Source: Saccharibacillus nicotianae
GTDB lineage: Bacteria; Bacillota; Bacilli; Paenibacillales; Paenibacillaceae
Direction of reading: 5' to 3'
Length of the DNA stretch: 64,000 bases
Assembly: GCF_042681745.1 (NCBI RefSeq)
Contig: NZ_JBHUGF010000010.1
Location: 1,674,001-1,738,000 of the forward strand
Part shown: piece by piece, positions 37,788 through 47,560 of the stretch
How positions within the stretch are numbered: the first letter of the stretch is position 1
Layout of the letters: each line of letters begins with the position of its first letter
The notes under the pieces: model-generated
The model's input: the letters and a program-made list of their open reading frames with translations, nothing else
What the model was told of the DNA's origin: nothing
Databases searched by the model: none
Program-made: the position numbers and the translations under genes

Positions 37788-38313
37788 TTAACGTTTTTAC
37801 GTTTAGTGATACGTTCCACTAATCATTCTTTGAGTATCGTAGAATATAACGTGTCATTCATGCTATATTTTTTAATCCAAAAACTGCCACTTATGATTAA
37901 TCAATCATGTGGCAGTTTTTTATTTGCTTTTATCGCTAAGATTAGTTAGCTTTTGATACGTGCAGGAGTGTAATAGTAACTCACCTATATTAAGTACCTC
38001 GGGTGGTATTATTTTGATCTTTCTATTATGAATTTTTCATATAGTGAAACAATATAAATTATGTGTAAACAAGTTATTTATCCTATAAAGTTGTTATTGA
38101 TTGATTTTGTACATCTTTTCATACTAAAAAAGCCTAAAATTATAAATATCACTTTTTAACGAGCAAATTGATATCTGTAATCGTAGACTTTTTATATATC
38201 ATCATTCGCTATTCATAAGTTTATTGCTCAAATTCTGCTATAAAATAAGTATTAAAACCATGCTATTTCTTGCTACATGTTTGAAATGGTATACATTTTG
38301 ATCTGATATATCA
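37788..38313. other. AT-rich gap with terminator and one repeat copy
   Basis: 526 bp. It contains the terminator at 37878-37921 and one copy of a 17-bp direct repeat (TATTATGAATTTTTCAT, 38024-38040) whose twin is at 39417-39433 on the far side of the dehydrogenase gene. No gene or RNA family was recognised in the remainder. Confidence 0.5.
37878..37921 (+). terminator. intrinsic terminator after SLH-like gene
   Basis: AAAACTGCCACttATGATT / AATCATGTGGCAGTTTT stem, 4-nt loop, T6 run. Confidence 0.9.
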
Positions 38314-39285
38314 TTATGTTCGCACATAGATTAGTTCTCGCTGTATATCGTTATTAAGATATCCTACAATATTGTCTACAGCATCTTGATAAAAGCATTT
38401 GTAATTATCATCTGATACATAACCGATATGTGGTGTGCCTAATACATTTGGTAATTTGCGTAATATATGATCTTGCGGTAAAGGTTCTGTATCGAATACA
38501 TCTAATCCAGCGCCTGCGATCAGTCCTTGTTGTAATGCTTCGATCATAGCGGTCTGATCCACAATGCCTGCGCGTGAGGTATTAATCAGGTATGCTGAAG
38601 GCTTCATCAAAGCCAATTCTGATTGTCCAATGATTCGGCGTGTGCGATCGCTAAGCACAAGATGAATCGATAGAAAGTCACTTTCAGCTAACAACTGCTC
38701 TTTAGAAGTCGCCAATTGTACATTGGCAGCTTCTGCTCGCTCGCTTGTTAGATTTTCGCTCCATGCCAAAATATTCATCCCCATCGCTTGCCCGATCGTA
38801 GCCATTTGTTGACCGATTTTACCCAATCCTAATAAGCCTAAGGTTTTCCCTTGCAATCCGATTCCGATCGTACTTTGCCATGCTCCATTGTTGCGAAACG
38901 ATTCATTTTCTTGGGTCAAATGACGGGATAATCCTAAAATAAGTGCCCATGTCAATTCAGTAGGCGCCGCCCCTTTGCCTCTTGTTCCGCAAACAGTAAT
39001 TCCTAACTTACCTGCTGCTTTGAGATCGATCGAAGCATTGCGCATGCCTGTAGTAATTAGTAATTTAAGATTCGGTAATTTACGAAGTACATCTTCTGGA
39101 AATTTAGTGCGTTCACGCATAATAACTATAATTTCATAATCCTGAATCGCTTCAATCAATTCATTGCGATCTTCAAAATATTCATGATAACTATCAATAT
39201 TGACTTGCGATTCGATTACTGACCAATCTGCCATCTTCTCGGCAACATGCTGGTAATCATCAAGAATGGCACAGTTCAGCTTCAT
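38314..39285 (-). CDS. D-2-hydroxyacid dehydrogenase family protein
   Basis: 323-aa NAD-dependent oxidoreductase. Rossmann motif LGLLGLGKIGQQMATIGQAM, substrate/NAD residues LINTSRAGIVDQTAM, LDVFDTEPLP and catalytic His in GTPHIGYVS. Catalytic Arg lies in NTSRAG and Glu in DTEPLP. Candidate substrates include glyoxylate, hydroxypyruvate or a branched D-hydroxy acid; not readable. It stands alone and is flanked by copies of a 17-bp direct repeat. Ribosome site AAAGGAGCACC. Confidence 0.9.
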   Translation of the reverse strand: MKLNCAILDDYQHVAEKMADWSVIESQVNIDSYHEYFEDRNELIEAIQDYEIIVIMRERTKFPEDVLRKLPNLKLLITTGMRNASIDLKAAGKLGITVCGTRGKGAAPTELTWALILGLSRHLTQENESFRNNGAWQSTIGIGLQGKTLGLLGLGKIGQQMATIGQAMGMNILAWSENLTSERAEAANVQLATSKEQLLAESDFLSIHLVLSDRTRRIIGQSELALMKPSAYLINTSRAGIVDQTAMIEALQQGLIAGAGLDVFDTEPLPQDHILRKLPNVLGTPHIGYVSDDNYKCFYQDAVDNIVGYLNNDIQRELIYVRT

Positions 39286-39416
39286 CGTAGGTGCTCCTTT
39301 GGTTAATGGTTTATTGTGTAAAATAAGCTAGGTGAATAGATAAATTAATTCTTTCTAATATAACATACCACTACCTTTTTCAGACTTTCTTTTTCTAATT
39401 CATATTTCTACTTTAT

Positions 39417-39433
39417 TATTATGAATTTTTCAT
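39417..39433. repeat. 17-bp direct repeat flanking the dehydrogenase gene (copy 2)
   Basis: TATTATGAATTTTTCAT is identical to 38024-38040. Both copies are followed within ~15 bp by TATAAATTAT. The two flank the gene 38314-39285 about 1.4 kb apart. Confidence 0.55.
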
Positions 39434-39599
39434 GTATATAAATTATCATTTATATATTTAGCTTTTTTAAGTGTAGTCTAACTATCACTGAAATTATTCT
39501 CAAACTATTACTTTTATTATTTTGTGCTTGACCTTTTACGATTAGGCTCCTATAATCAGGAATCAATAACACATCCCAAATAAATATCAGGCTTTGACC

Positions 39600-39880
39600 A
39601 AAGACATGATTCACGTTCTGCGCTGCCCAGAGAGAAAAGCGATTGCTGAGAGCTTTTTCAGTCGACAAATGTGAAATTACCCCTTTGTAGCCGTAGTATT
39701 GAACAGATGATACGTTGTGATCGTCTTACTAGATAGTACCGCCTAATCCCCGTTAATGGATTCCAATGAGGACTTTTCTCTGCATGATCATAGTGTATTA
39801 GCTATTTCTACAGAGAGGTCAAATTAGGGTGGAACCACGAGCCAAGCGCACTCGTCCCTTTCTGGGACAGTGTGCTTTTT
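39600..39880 (+). promoter_or_regulatory. T-box riboswitch of thrS
   Basis: The leader ends with the T-box sequence AGGGTGGAACCACG (39827-39840) and a terminator, GCAC...GTCCC / GGGAC...GTGC plus T6 at 39848-39880. Stem I features are visible upstream (AGAGAGAAAAGC ... GCTGAGAGC). A candidate specifier region is GTGAAATTACCCC near 39670-39685, where ACC would decode threonine. Uncharged tRNA-Thr binding would prevent termination and turn on thrS. The specifier assignment is tentative. The rest of the gap back to 39286 is AT-rich and holds the promoter. Confidence 0.88.
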
Positions 39881-39915
39881 TGCGCTTACATTCTAATTAT
39901 TGGAGGGAATCTATT

Positions 39916-41829
39916 ATGTCTATTCACATTTCTTTACCCGATGGTTCAATCCGTTCTGTAGATTCACCTGTATCAATTGCTGAACTTGCTTCTTCGATCA
40001 GCACAAGTCTTGGCAAACAAGCGATCGCAGGCAAGATCAATCACAAGCTGGTTGATCTGAATACTATTATTGATCAAGATAGTGCTGCCCAGATTATTAC
40101 TCTGGATGATCCAGAAGGTGTGGCTATTTATCGTCACAGTACTGCTCACCTTATGGCACAAGCCATTAAGCGTCTATACGGCGATCAACAGGTGAAGCTA
40201 GGCATTGGCCCTGTGATTGCAGATGGATTTTATTATGATATTGATATTGCTAACCCTTTGTCTGTAGAACAATTACGTGATATTGAAAAAGAAATGAACA
40301 AGATTATCAATGAGAACTTGCCTATTATCCGTAAAGTTGTTAGTCGTGCAGAAGCATTGGCTATTTTTACAGAGATTGATGACCCTTATAAGTTAGAACT
40401 GATTCAAGATCTACCGCTAGATGCAGAAATTTCGATTTATGAACAAGGTGAATTTTTCGATCTTTGTCGTGGCCCTCATCTTCCTTCTACTGGAAAAATT
40501 AAAGTTTTCAAATTGCTACATGTTGCCGGTGCGTACTGGCGTGGTGATTCCAATCAGAAAATGCTACAGCGTATCTATGGCACAGCTTTTCCGAAAAAAG
40601 CACAATTAGACGAACATCTACATGTACTGGAAGAAGCCAAAAAACGGGATCACCGCAAATTAGGTAAAGAACTTGATTTGTTTATGTTTTCAGAAGAAGC
40701 GCCAGGTATGCCTTTCTATTTACCCAAAGGAATGGCTTTGCGGACAGAATTGGAGAACTTTTCACGCGAAATGCAATTGAAAAACGGTTATCAAGAAGTA
40801 CGTACACCACTAATGATGAATCAACGGCTGTGGGAACAATCCGGTCACTGGGATCACTACAAAGACAATATGTATTTTGCTCCTGTGGATGCAGAAGCAT
40901 TTGCACTCAAACCGATGAACTGTCCGGGACATATGTTGATTTACAAAAACGATCTTCATTCTTATCGTGAACTTCCGATTCGGATGATGGAATTTGGTCA
41001 GGTGCATCGTCATGAATTCTCTGGTGCGCTTAACGGTATGATGCGTGTACGTACTTTCTGTCAGGATGATGCACATATTTATGCTATGCCACACCAGATA
41101 GAAGATGAGATCCACCAAGCGATGACACTTCTTGATGATATGTATAAAGTATTTGGATTTGAATACAAAATCGAATTATCGACTCGTCCAGCAGATTATA
41201 TGGGTGCAGATGAGTTATGGGATCAGGCTGAACAAGCACTAAGCAATGTTCTCGATCATCGCGGAATTGAGTATACACTAAATGAAGGCGATGGTGCCTT
41301 TTATGGTCCCAAAATCGACTTTCATATTCTGGATGCACTCAAACGTAGCTGGCAATGCGGTACAATTCAGCTTGATTTTCAAATGCCTGAAAAATTCGAT
41401 CTGACTTATATTGGTGAAGATAATCTCAAGCATCGTCCGGTTGTAATTCATCGTGCGATCTATGGTTCGATTGATCGTTTTCTAGGTATTCTCACAGAAC
41501 ATTACTCCGGTGCTTTCCCTGTCTGGCTGGCTCCTGTACAGATCAAGTTATTGCCTGTATCTGAGAACTATATTGATTATGGATTGCAAGTAAAACAACA
41601 ATTGATTCAAGCGGGTATTCGCGTTCAGATGGATATTCGTAATGAAAAATTAGGTTACAAAATGCGTGAAGCTCAAATGGAAAAAGTACCTTATATTTTG
41701 GTACTTGGTGAAAATGAGAAAAATGCTCATAGTGCTTCTGTTCGTCAACATGGTGGCGCAGATCTAGGTGTTCTTTCTATAGAAGAAATTATTTCAAATA
41801 TTGATCAGCAAAATAGTAATAAGTCTTAA
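39916..41829 (+). CDS. thrS: threonyl-tRNA synthetase
   Basis: 637 aa from the ATG at 39916 (site GGAGGGAATCTATT); the longer open frame runs through the T-box and is not coding. Domains: TGS (1-62), editing domain with HSTAHLMAQAIK, catalytic class II core with zinc ligands in MNCPGHM, VHRHEFSGAL and VIHRAIYGSIDR, and the anticodon-binding domain (~535-637, PVWLAPVQIKLLPVS). It charges tRNA-Thr and edits mis-charged serine. Cannot tell whether this is the only thrS copy or a thrZ-type second one. Confidence 0.96.
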   Translation: MSIHISLPDGSIRSVDSPVSIAELASSISTSLGKQAIAGKINHKLVDLNTIIDQDSAAQIITLDDPEGVAIYRHSTAHLMAQAIKRLYGDQQVKLGIGPVIADGFYYDIDIANPLSVEQLRDIEKEMNKIINENLPIIRKVVSRAEALAIFTEIDDPYKLELIQDLPLDAEISIYEQGEFFDLCRGPHLPSTGKIKVFKLLHVAGAYWRGDSNQKMLQRIYGTAFPKKAQLDEHLHVLEEAKKRDHRKLGKELDLFMFSEEAPGMPFYLPKGMALRTELENFSREMQLKNGYQEVRTPLMMNQRLWEQSGHWDHYKDNMYFAPVDAEAFALKPMNCPGHMLIYKNDLHSYRELPIRMMEFGQVHRHEFSGALNGMMRVRTFCQDDAHIYAMPHQIEDEIHQAMTLLDDMYKVFGFEYKIELSTRPADYMGADELWDQAEQALSNVLDHRGIEYTLNEGDGAFYGPKIDFHILDALKRSWQCGTIQLDFQMPEKFDLTYIGEDNLKHRPVVIHRAIYGSIDRFLGILTEHYSGAFPVWLAPVQIKLLPVSENYIDYGLQVKQQLIQAGIRVQMDIRNEKLGYKMREAQMEKVPYILVLGENEKNAHSASVRQHGGADLGVLSIEEIISNIDQQNSNKS

Positions 41830-41843
41830 TCAAGTAAATATTG

Positions 41844-41977
41844 TTGAAGTAGATATTATTGAAGTAGATACTAATTCCAAATCTATTGCTATTGTTCAAA
41901 ATGAACAAAAATCTCCTTTTGAAACTTTTTTCTACTCTTCTTATCTATCCATCTATCTGGTCTATCCATCTATCTGG
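41844..41977. repeat. two short tandem duplications after thrS
   Basis: A ~15-bp unit (TTGAAGTAGATA...) is repeated near 41844-41873, and a 17-bp unit TCTATCCATCTATCTGG is exactly repeated at 41944-41960 and 41961-41977. Both lie in non-coding sequence between thrS and its terminator. Confidence 0.7.
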
Positions 41978-41982
41978 AAAAG

Positions 41983-42023
41983 AAAAAGAATCCTTTAGCG
42001 TATTGCCTAAAGGATTCTTTTTT
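41983..42023 (+). terminator. intrinsic terminator, thrS side and surface-protein side
   Basis: AAAAAGAATCCTTTAG / CTAAAGGATTCTTTTTT with an 8-nt loop between convergent genes; A and T runs suit both directions. Confidence 0.9.
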
Positions 42024-42063
42024 GTACATATATTACGTTGCACAGATTGATCGTCTGAATATC

Positions 42064-45000
42064 TTAGATCAATTTAGCTAATTTCAGCAGGCGTTGCATC
42101 ACTGTAGCTGTCTCTGCTCTACTCATTTGACCTGTTGGATGTAGCAGTTTGCCATTGCCCTGAACAACGCCGGATGACAATACCGCTTGTGTTGCTGTCT
42201 GCGCCCAAGTAGCCACTTTACTTTGATCAGAATAACTGCTTAGTGTCATACTACCTGTCGCTTGTTGCAATTTGACGATTGCTATCGCACGATTCAGGAT
42301 CACAAATGCTTCTTGACGAGAAATCGTCTGATTAGGACGGAATGTACCATTTTCATATCCATCAATCAAATTGTATTCATTCGCTACAGTTACCGCTCCC
42401 ATATACCAATCAGATGCGGATACATCAGAGAATTTGGAAGATGTACCTGTATCGGATAGACCGAGAGCACGTACAAGAATCGCTGCAAATTCTGCTCTTG
42501 TCACGTTATTATTTGGATTGAAATGAGTAGCGTCCACTCCATTAACAACGAGACGGGAAGCCATATCGTTGACAGCTGATTTTGACCAATGATTAGCTAC
42601 ATCCGGGAATTCTTTTGGATTCCAGATCAGACCATAATCACTATTAGTTAAACTGTTCACCACTGCATAATACGTATTTCCTTGCAAAGCGACCGCTGTC
42701 GGTACATGATGTATATTTCCTTGAGCGTCCACAACAACTGCTGTCGTGATCCGATTTGGATCATAATTTGCTGGAATTGGTAGTTCGCGTTTGACATAAG
42801 TGGTAAATTCATTTACGGCTGAAGTCTGATTATTGTAAGAAGCTGTAATATTAAAATCTACTGGAGCCATCGCTACTGCAAATCCATCACGACTAGCGCG
42901 ATTGCTAAATGCTGTTGTGACATCATTTGTACTACGGTTAATCGTTATATTCACTTGCAACTGAGCTGAATTCGCATCATTGCCTAACTCTCCTGCTAAT
43001 TGTTGAATACGTAATTGAGTAGAAGGTAAGGTGTAATTACCTAGAACCGTCTCAATCCGTAAAGTGGCTTGTGCACCTGCCAGGATTTGTACAGCTTCTC
43101 CTGTGAGCACTGTATTTACTTTGTCTGCACTTGCTCTTACAGGAATAATCACTTGCGGTGCATTTCCTTCATTTGCTAACAGATTACCCAGTTTGTCTGT
43201 ATCTACAGTAGCTGTGAATACAGATTGACCATTTTGTTGATTAAGAACCCCTGTAGCAATTTGTTCGACTTGTCGTCCATTGACGATAATTTCAAAACCA
43301 CTTGTAGTAGGTGTGTTAGGTGTAGTAGGTTCTGTTGTTTCAGGTGTAGTACCCGGGGTTGTACCATCACCAGAATTTCCTGATCCGCTACCTGAATCTG
43401 AATCTGATTTTTTATCACGTTTAATGGTGATAGTGTAAGCTTGTGTCGTTCCATTTTGCGCAGTCACAATAATAGTCACTACATTATTACCTACAGATAA
43501 TGCGATTGGATCAGAAGTACCCGCATCTGCGAGTGGCTTACCATTCACAGTTATGGTTGCCTCTGGATCATATACCGATGCTGTCACTGTAACGGTATTC
43601 GTGGAATTACTTACACTCAGATTATAATTATTAATTTCTGGATTAAATGCTGGACTCAATATAAGTCCATTGACAGTTAATCCTTTGAGATTACTTCCAC
43701 TTGAAGCTGATTTGGCTTTGATAATCAGATCAAATGTTTTGGTATTTATAACACTTCCACGTTGGACTTGAGCAGTTAAGCGAACGGCCTGATCGCCTTC
43801 ACTATATGTGCTACGTGTCACTGTACCTGCTGAACTCACTCGTTGTGGATTGCTTGATTCCCATGTAATCACCGTATTGTTGCTTCCTGCTTGAGCAAGC
43901 CCTACATTTTGAGTGACTGAATTGGCACTATCTCCATTTGCATACTGAATTTGCAAAGCTTCAATATCTTGCGCTACCGCTTGTTCATCTGTAATTGGAA
44001 GCGATTTGACCACTACGGTAAAGGTTTTAATCGATAAAGCTGCATTTTTTTGAATTAATGCATTGAGAGTGACGGTCACATCAGGATTAGGATAAGATGG
44101 ACGCGTAACTACCCCATTATTTTGAATAACACTTGAATTACTGGTCGCCCAATTCACTATCGTTCCATTCGTTCCTGTCAGCGGTAAAGTTAGATTTTGG
44201 GTAACAGAATTATTGTTATCTCCTGTAGCATAACCAATAACTAAAGCATCATACGCTGCAGTAACAGCATCCTGATCACTAATATCGTTACGAGTAACTT
44301 TGATGCTATACGTCTGAGTCGCTCCATCTGTCATTGTTGTAACGATAAGAATCGTATTACTCCCTACAGATAATGGAACAGTTGTCGCACTTCCATTGGT
44401 TGCATTTGTACCTGCAACTGTGATTCCTTGTGGGGTTCCAATTGCAGTTGGAGTCACTTGAATAGTCGATGAAGAATAATCTACTGTTGCGTTATATTGT
44501 GTTTGATTCGTATCAAATACTGGTGTTAATGTGCCTGCACTTATTGTTAAATTACTCAAGTTTGGATTTTGTAAACGGGTAATATTAATAGTATACGTTT
44601 TGGTTGAACCATTTTGAGCAGTGACTTGAATAGTGACCGTATTATTTCCTGTATTTAAAGCTACTGTGAACGCATTCCCACTTGTTACTGCGTTACCGTT
44701 TACAGTCAATATGGAATTAGAATCTTCAACTGTTGATGTAATATCAATGCTGCCTACTGAATAATCAACAGATGCATTATAAGAAGTTACTGTAGCATCA
44801 AATGCTGGACTTAATTTTCCTTGACTGATAATCAAGTCGCTTAAATTCGCATTAGAACTAGCTTCTCTATTGACTGTAACCACATAACTTTTAGTTGTTG
44901 TACCATCTTGTGCTGTCACTGTAGTATTAATGGTGTTACTTCCTACTGCCAATGCAATACTGCCTGACGCATTCCCGCTTGTAACTGCAATACCGTTCAC

Positions 45001-47355
45001 AGTCACTGTTGCTGTGCTATCTGCTACAGTTGGAGTTAGGGTGATACTTGTGGTTGCGTTAGAAACATTAGCGCTATAACTCGTGGTTCCTGATGCAAAG
45101 GTTGGCGCTAACGTCCCTGCACTTAATGATAAGTTGCTTAGATTGGCATTCGTACTTGCTGCGGCAGCACGAGTCACCGTAATTGTATAATCTTTAGTCG
45201 TTGATCCATCTTGCGCAGTGACTCTTGTTGTAATGGTATTATCACCTACAGCTAGAGCAATACTACCTGATGCACTCCCACTTGTAACGGTTGTACCATT
45301 TACGGTAACTGTAGCGTTGCTATTTGAAGTTGTAGGTGTAACGGTAAGGCTAGTTACACTATTAGATACACTAGCTGTATAACTTGTAGTTCCTGAAGCA
45401 AATGTTGGCGTAAGCGTTCCTTGACTAATGGCAAGTCCACTTAGATTCGCATCGGTACTTGCTGCTGCACGTGTAACTACGAGGGTATACGTCTTGGTCG
45501 TTGATCCATCTTGCGCAGTGACTACGACTGGAATTGAGTTACTTCCTACGCTCAGAGACACAGATTGCGCATTTCCACTTGTGGTGGTTGTTCCATTAAC
45601 TGTTACTGTAGCATTCGCTTGATTCACAGTTGGCGTTACATTAATGCTAGTTACTGTATACGCTACACTTGCAGAGTAACTTGTGGTTCCTGAAGCAAAT
45701 GTTGGATTTAATGTTCCCTGATTGATAGCAAGATTACTAAGCGTAGCATCGGTACTCAAAGCTGTTGCACGAGTAACCGTTAGTGTATACGTCTTGGTTG
45801 TCGATCCATCTTGTGCAGTGACGACTGTACTTATCGTATTGTTTCCTACAGCTAATGAAATGCTACCTGATGCACTTCCACTGGTAACTGTTGTGCCATT
45901 TATGGTTACCGTAGAATTAGTACTTGAAGTCGTTGGTGTAACGGTAAGACTAGTTACATTATTGGGTACACTTGCGGTATAGCTGGTTGTTCCCGAGGCA
46001 AATGTTGGAGATAATGTTCCTGCACTTATTGTAAAATTACTTAAATTGGCATCGGTGCTTGCAGCTGCTCGTGTCACATTAATAGTATATGTTTTGGTTG
46101 TACTAGCATCCTGTGCGGTAACGACCACTGGAATCGAGTTACTCCCTACACTTAGCGATACTGCTTGAGCACTTCCGCTTGTGGTTGTCGTTCCGTTTAC
46201 TTTGACAGTAGCGTTCGCTTGATTGACGGTTGGAGTGATGTTAACGCTTGTTACTGTATAAGCAACACTTGCGCTATAACTGGTAGTGCCTGAAGCAAAG
46301 GTTGGGTATAGTGTTCCTTGATCGATAGTTAGAGCACTAAGCGTTGCATCTGTACTTGCTGCTGCAATAGCTTGCGTTCTAATAGCTCCTGAATCACCTA
46401 CAGCTGTAAATTGATTGCTATTTGCTGCGATTCCATACAAAACTGGCGTTGAATTCGGTGTTTCTGTAGTCCATGATGTACCATCAGTTGAAGCCAAAAT
46501 AACTCCGTTGGTAAAATTACCATTCAAGTCTCCAACAATTACATATTTACCGGCACTATAAGTAATATCATAAAAGACAGCTCCAGATGCTCCAGAAATC
46601 GTCTGAGCAGTATTCCAACTTGTACCGTTCGTAGATGTTACTATTTTCCCATCTGATGTTGCATAAAAAGAACCATTTAAAAATCTGACCGAATATACAG
46701 AGCTACTTCCTGCAATAGGTCCTCTGTTTGTCCAAGTCGCACCATCTGGCGAACTATAGGCTATTCCATTAGCACCTACTGCTACAAAAATGCTATTACC
46801 ATAAGCAACTCCTAAAAAATCATCTGAAGCAGGTTTTGTATTCGTCCATGTGATAGCATCTGAAGAATAATAAATATTACCAAAATTACCTGCAATTACA
46901 TGTTTTGAATTTCCATAGCTGATACCACTTAAATTAACAACATTATTATTTGGATCACTTGGAAGGGTTTGTGCTGTCCATGTACTACCATCGTTAGATG
47001 TAAAAGTGCTGCGGTTATCACCAATAATTACCCATTTACCTCCTGCATAAATAACATTGTTGAGAGACTGAGTTCCAAGATTACTTTTAGTCCATGTAGC
47101 TCCATCAGTAGAAGTCAGAACTAACCCTTTTATATTGTTAGTATCTGATCCATCTAATCCTACACCTACCCACATTCCATTTCCATAGGCGACTTTATAA
47201 ATCGGTTGAGTTGTATTAGATGTGACAGTAGTCCATGTCGTAGCAGCAGATGCTACGTTGTTACCTGACAACCCTATAGAAGTCAGTACTAAAATCAAGG
47301 ATAACATCGTACAGAAAAATCTTTTATACCTGTTAAAATAAATAGATTTTATCAA
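42064..47355 (-). CDS. giant SLH-anchored multidomain surface protein
   Basis: 1763 aa. Signal peptide to ~residue 38 (ASA). Residues ~38-330 are a beta-propeller-like array of repeated VAYGNGMWVGVG / TSTDGATWT units. Seven cadherin-like (PF12733-type) domains follow (~333-1020; motif SxDANLSxLxxSxGTLxPxF), then two atrophied Ig-like domains (~1023-1215), an eighth cadherin-like domain (~1218-1312), a Ser/Gly/Thr/Pro linker, an unassigned region, and three SLH repeats (~1585-1763, e.g. FPDVANHWSKSAVNDMA) that hold it to wall polymers. Domains 1-4 show an A-B-A-B duplication. Start is TTG, 7 nt from AAGGGGG. Likely adhesin or S-layer-associated. Confidence 0.9.
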   Translation of the reverse strand: MIKSIYFNRYKRFFCTMLSLILVLTSIGLSGNNVASAATTWTTVTSNTTQPIYKVAYGNGMWVGVGLDGSDTNNIKGLVLTSTDGATWTKSNLGTQSLNNVIYAGGKWVIIGDNRSTFTSNDGSTWTAQTLPSDPNNNVVNLSGISYGNSKHVIAGNFGNIYYSSDAITWTNTKPASDDFLGVAYGNSIFVAVGANGIAYSSPDGATWTNRGPIAGSSSVYSVRFLNGSFYATSDGKIVTSTNGTSWNTAQTISGASGAVFYDITYSAGKYVIVGDLNGNFTNGVILASTDGTSWTTETPNSTPVLYGIAANSNQFTAVGDSGAIRTQAIAAASTDATLSALTIDQGTLYPTFASGTTSYSASVAYTVTSVNITPTVNQANATVKVNGTTTTSGSAQAVSLSVGSNSIPVVVTAQDASTTKTYTINVTRAAASTDANLSNFTISAGTLSPTFASGTTSYTASVPNNVTSLTVTPTTSSTNSTVTINGTTVTSGSASGSISLAVGNNTISTVVTAQDGSTTKTYTLTVTRATALSTDATLSNLAINQGTLNPTFASGTTSYSASVAYTVTSINVTPTVNQANATVTVNGTTTTSGNAQSVSLSVGSNSIPVVVTAQDGSTTKTYTLVVTRAAASTDANLSGLAISQGTLTPTFASGTTSYTASVSNSVTSLTVTPTTSNSNATVTVNGTTVTSGSASGSIALAVGDNTITTRVTAQDGSTTKDYTITVTRAAAASTNANLSNLSLSAGTLAPTFASGTTSYSANVSNATTSITLTPTVADSTATVTVNGIAVTSGNASGSIALAVGSNTINTTVTAQDGTTTKSYVVTVNREASSNANLSDLIISQGKLSPAFDATVTSYNASVDYSVGSIDITSTVEDSNSILTVNGNAVTSGNAFTVALNTGNNTVTIQVTAQNGSTKTYTINITRLQNPNLSNLTISAGTLTPVFDTNQTQYNATVDYSSSTIQVTPTAIGTPQGITVAGTNATNGSATTVPLSVGSNTILIVTTMTDGATQTYSIKVTRNDISDQDAVTAAYDALVIGYATGDNNNSVTQNLTLPLTGTNGTIVNWATSNSSVIQNNGVVTRPSYPNPDVTVTLNALIQKNAALSIKTFTVVVKSLPITDEQAVAQDIEALQIQYANGDSANSVTQNVGLAQAGSNNTVITWESSNPQRVSSAGTVTRSTYSEGDQAVRLTAQVQRGSVINTKTFDLIIKAKSASSGSNLKGLTVNGLILSPAFNPEINNYNLSVSNSTNTVTVTASVYDPEATITVNGKPLADAGTSDPIALSVGNNVVTIIVTAQNGTTQAYTITIKRDKKSDSDSGSGSGNSGDGTTPGTTPETTEPTTPNTPTTSGFEIIVNGRQVEQIATGVLNQQNGQSVFTATVDTDKLGNLLANEGNAPQVIIPVRASADKVNTVLTGEAVQILAGAQATLRIETVLGNYTLPSTQLRIQQLAGELGNDANSAQLQVNITINRSTNDVTTAFSNRASRDGFAVAMAPVDFNITASYNNQTSAVNEFTTYVKRELPIPANYDPNRITTAVVVDAQGNIHHVPTAVALQGNTYYAVVNSLTNSDYGLIWNPKEFPDVANHWSKSAVNDMASRLVVNGVDATHFNPNNNVTRAEFAAILVRALGLSDTGTSSKFSDVSASDWYMGAVTVANEYNLIDGYENGTFRPNQTISRQEAFVILNRAIAIVKLQQATGSMTLSSYSDQSKVATWAQTATQAVLSSGVVQGNGKLLHPTGQMSRAETATVMQRLLKLAKLI

Positions 47356-47560
47356 TGTCTTACCCCCTTCTATGTGTGAATCATGAGTGCCTATATTTTA
47401 AATAGCAGAAGCACAAATAATCTTATATATAACATAGTTTATTTTTAACAAAAAAAGAATAGGGTTTTTGTGGAAAAATAAAATATATTCTGTGATTAGT
47501 GGAATATTTTTGAACTTTTGATTAGAATGAGGATAACTTGAAGAAAGGAGAGAATAAAAC

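Noticed and set aside
37981..38015. T-box-like GGGTGGTATT motif
   Set aside because: It resembles the T-box core only loosely, has no terminator or stem I, and no downstream gene on that strand.
39450..39668. Minus-strand open frame of 72 codons upstream of thrS
   Set aside because: It overlaps the T-box leader and has no ribosome site or recognisable product.
45428..45982. Plus-strand frames rich in Val/Thr opposite the giant protein
   Set aside because: Shadows of the repeated cadherin-like coding sequence; they repeat with the same period.
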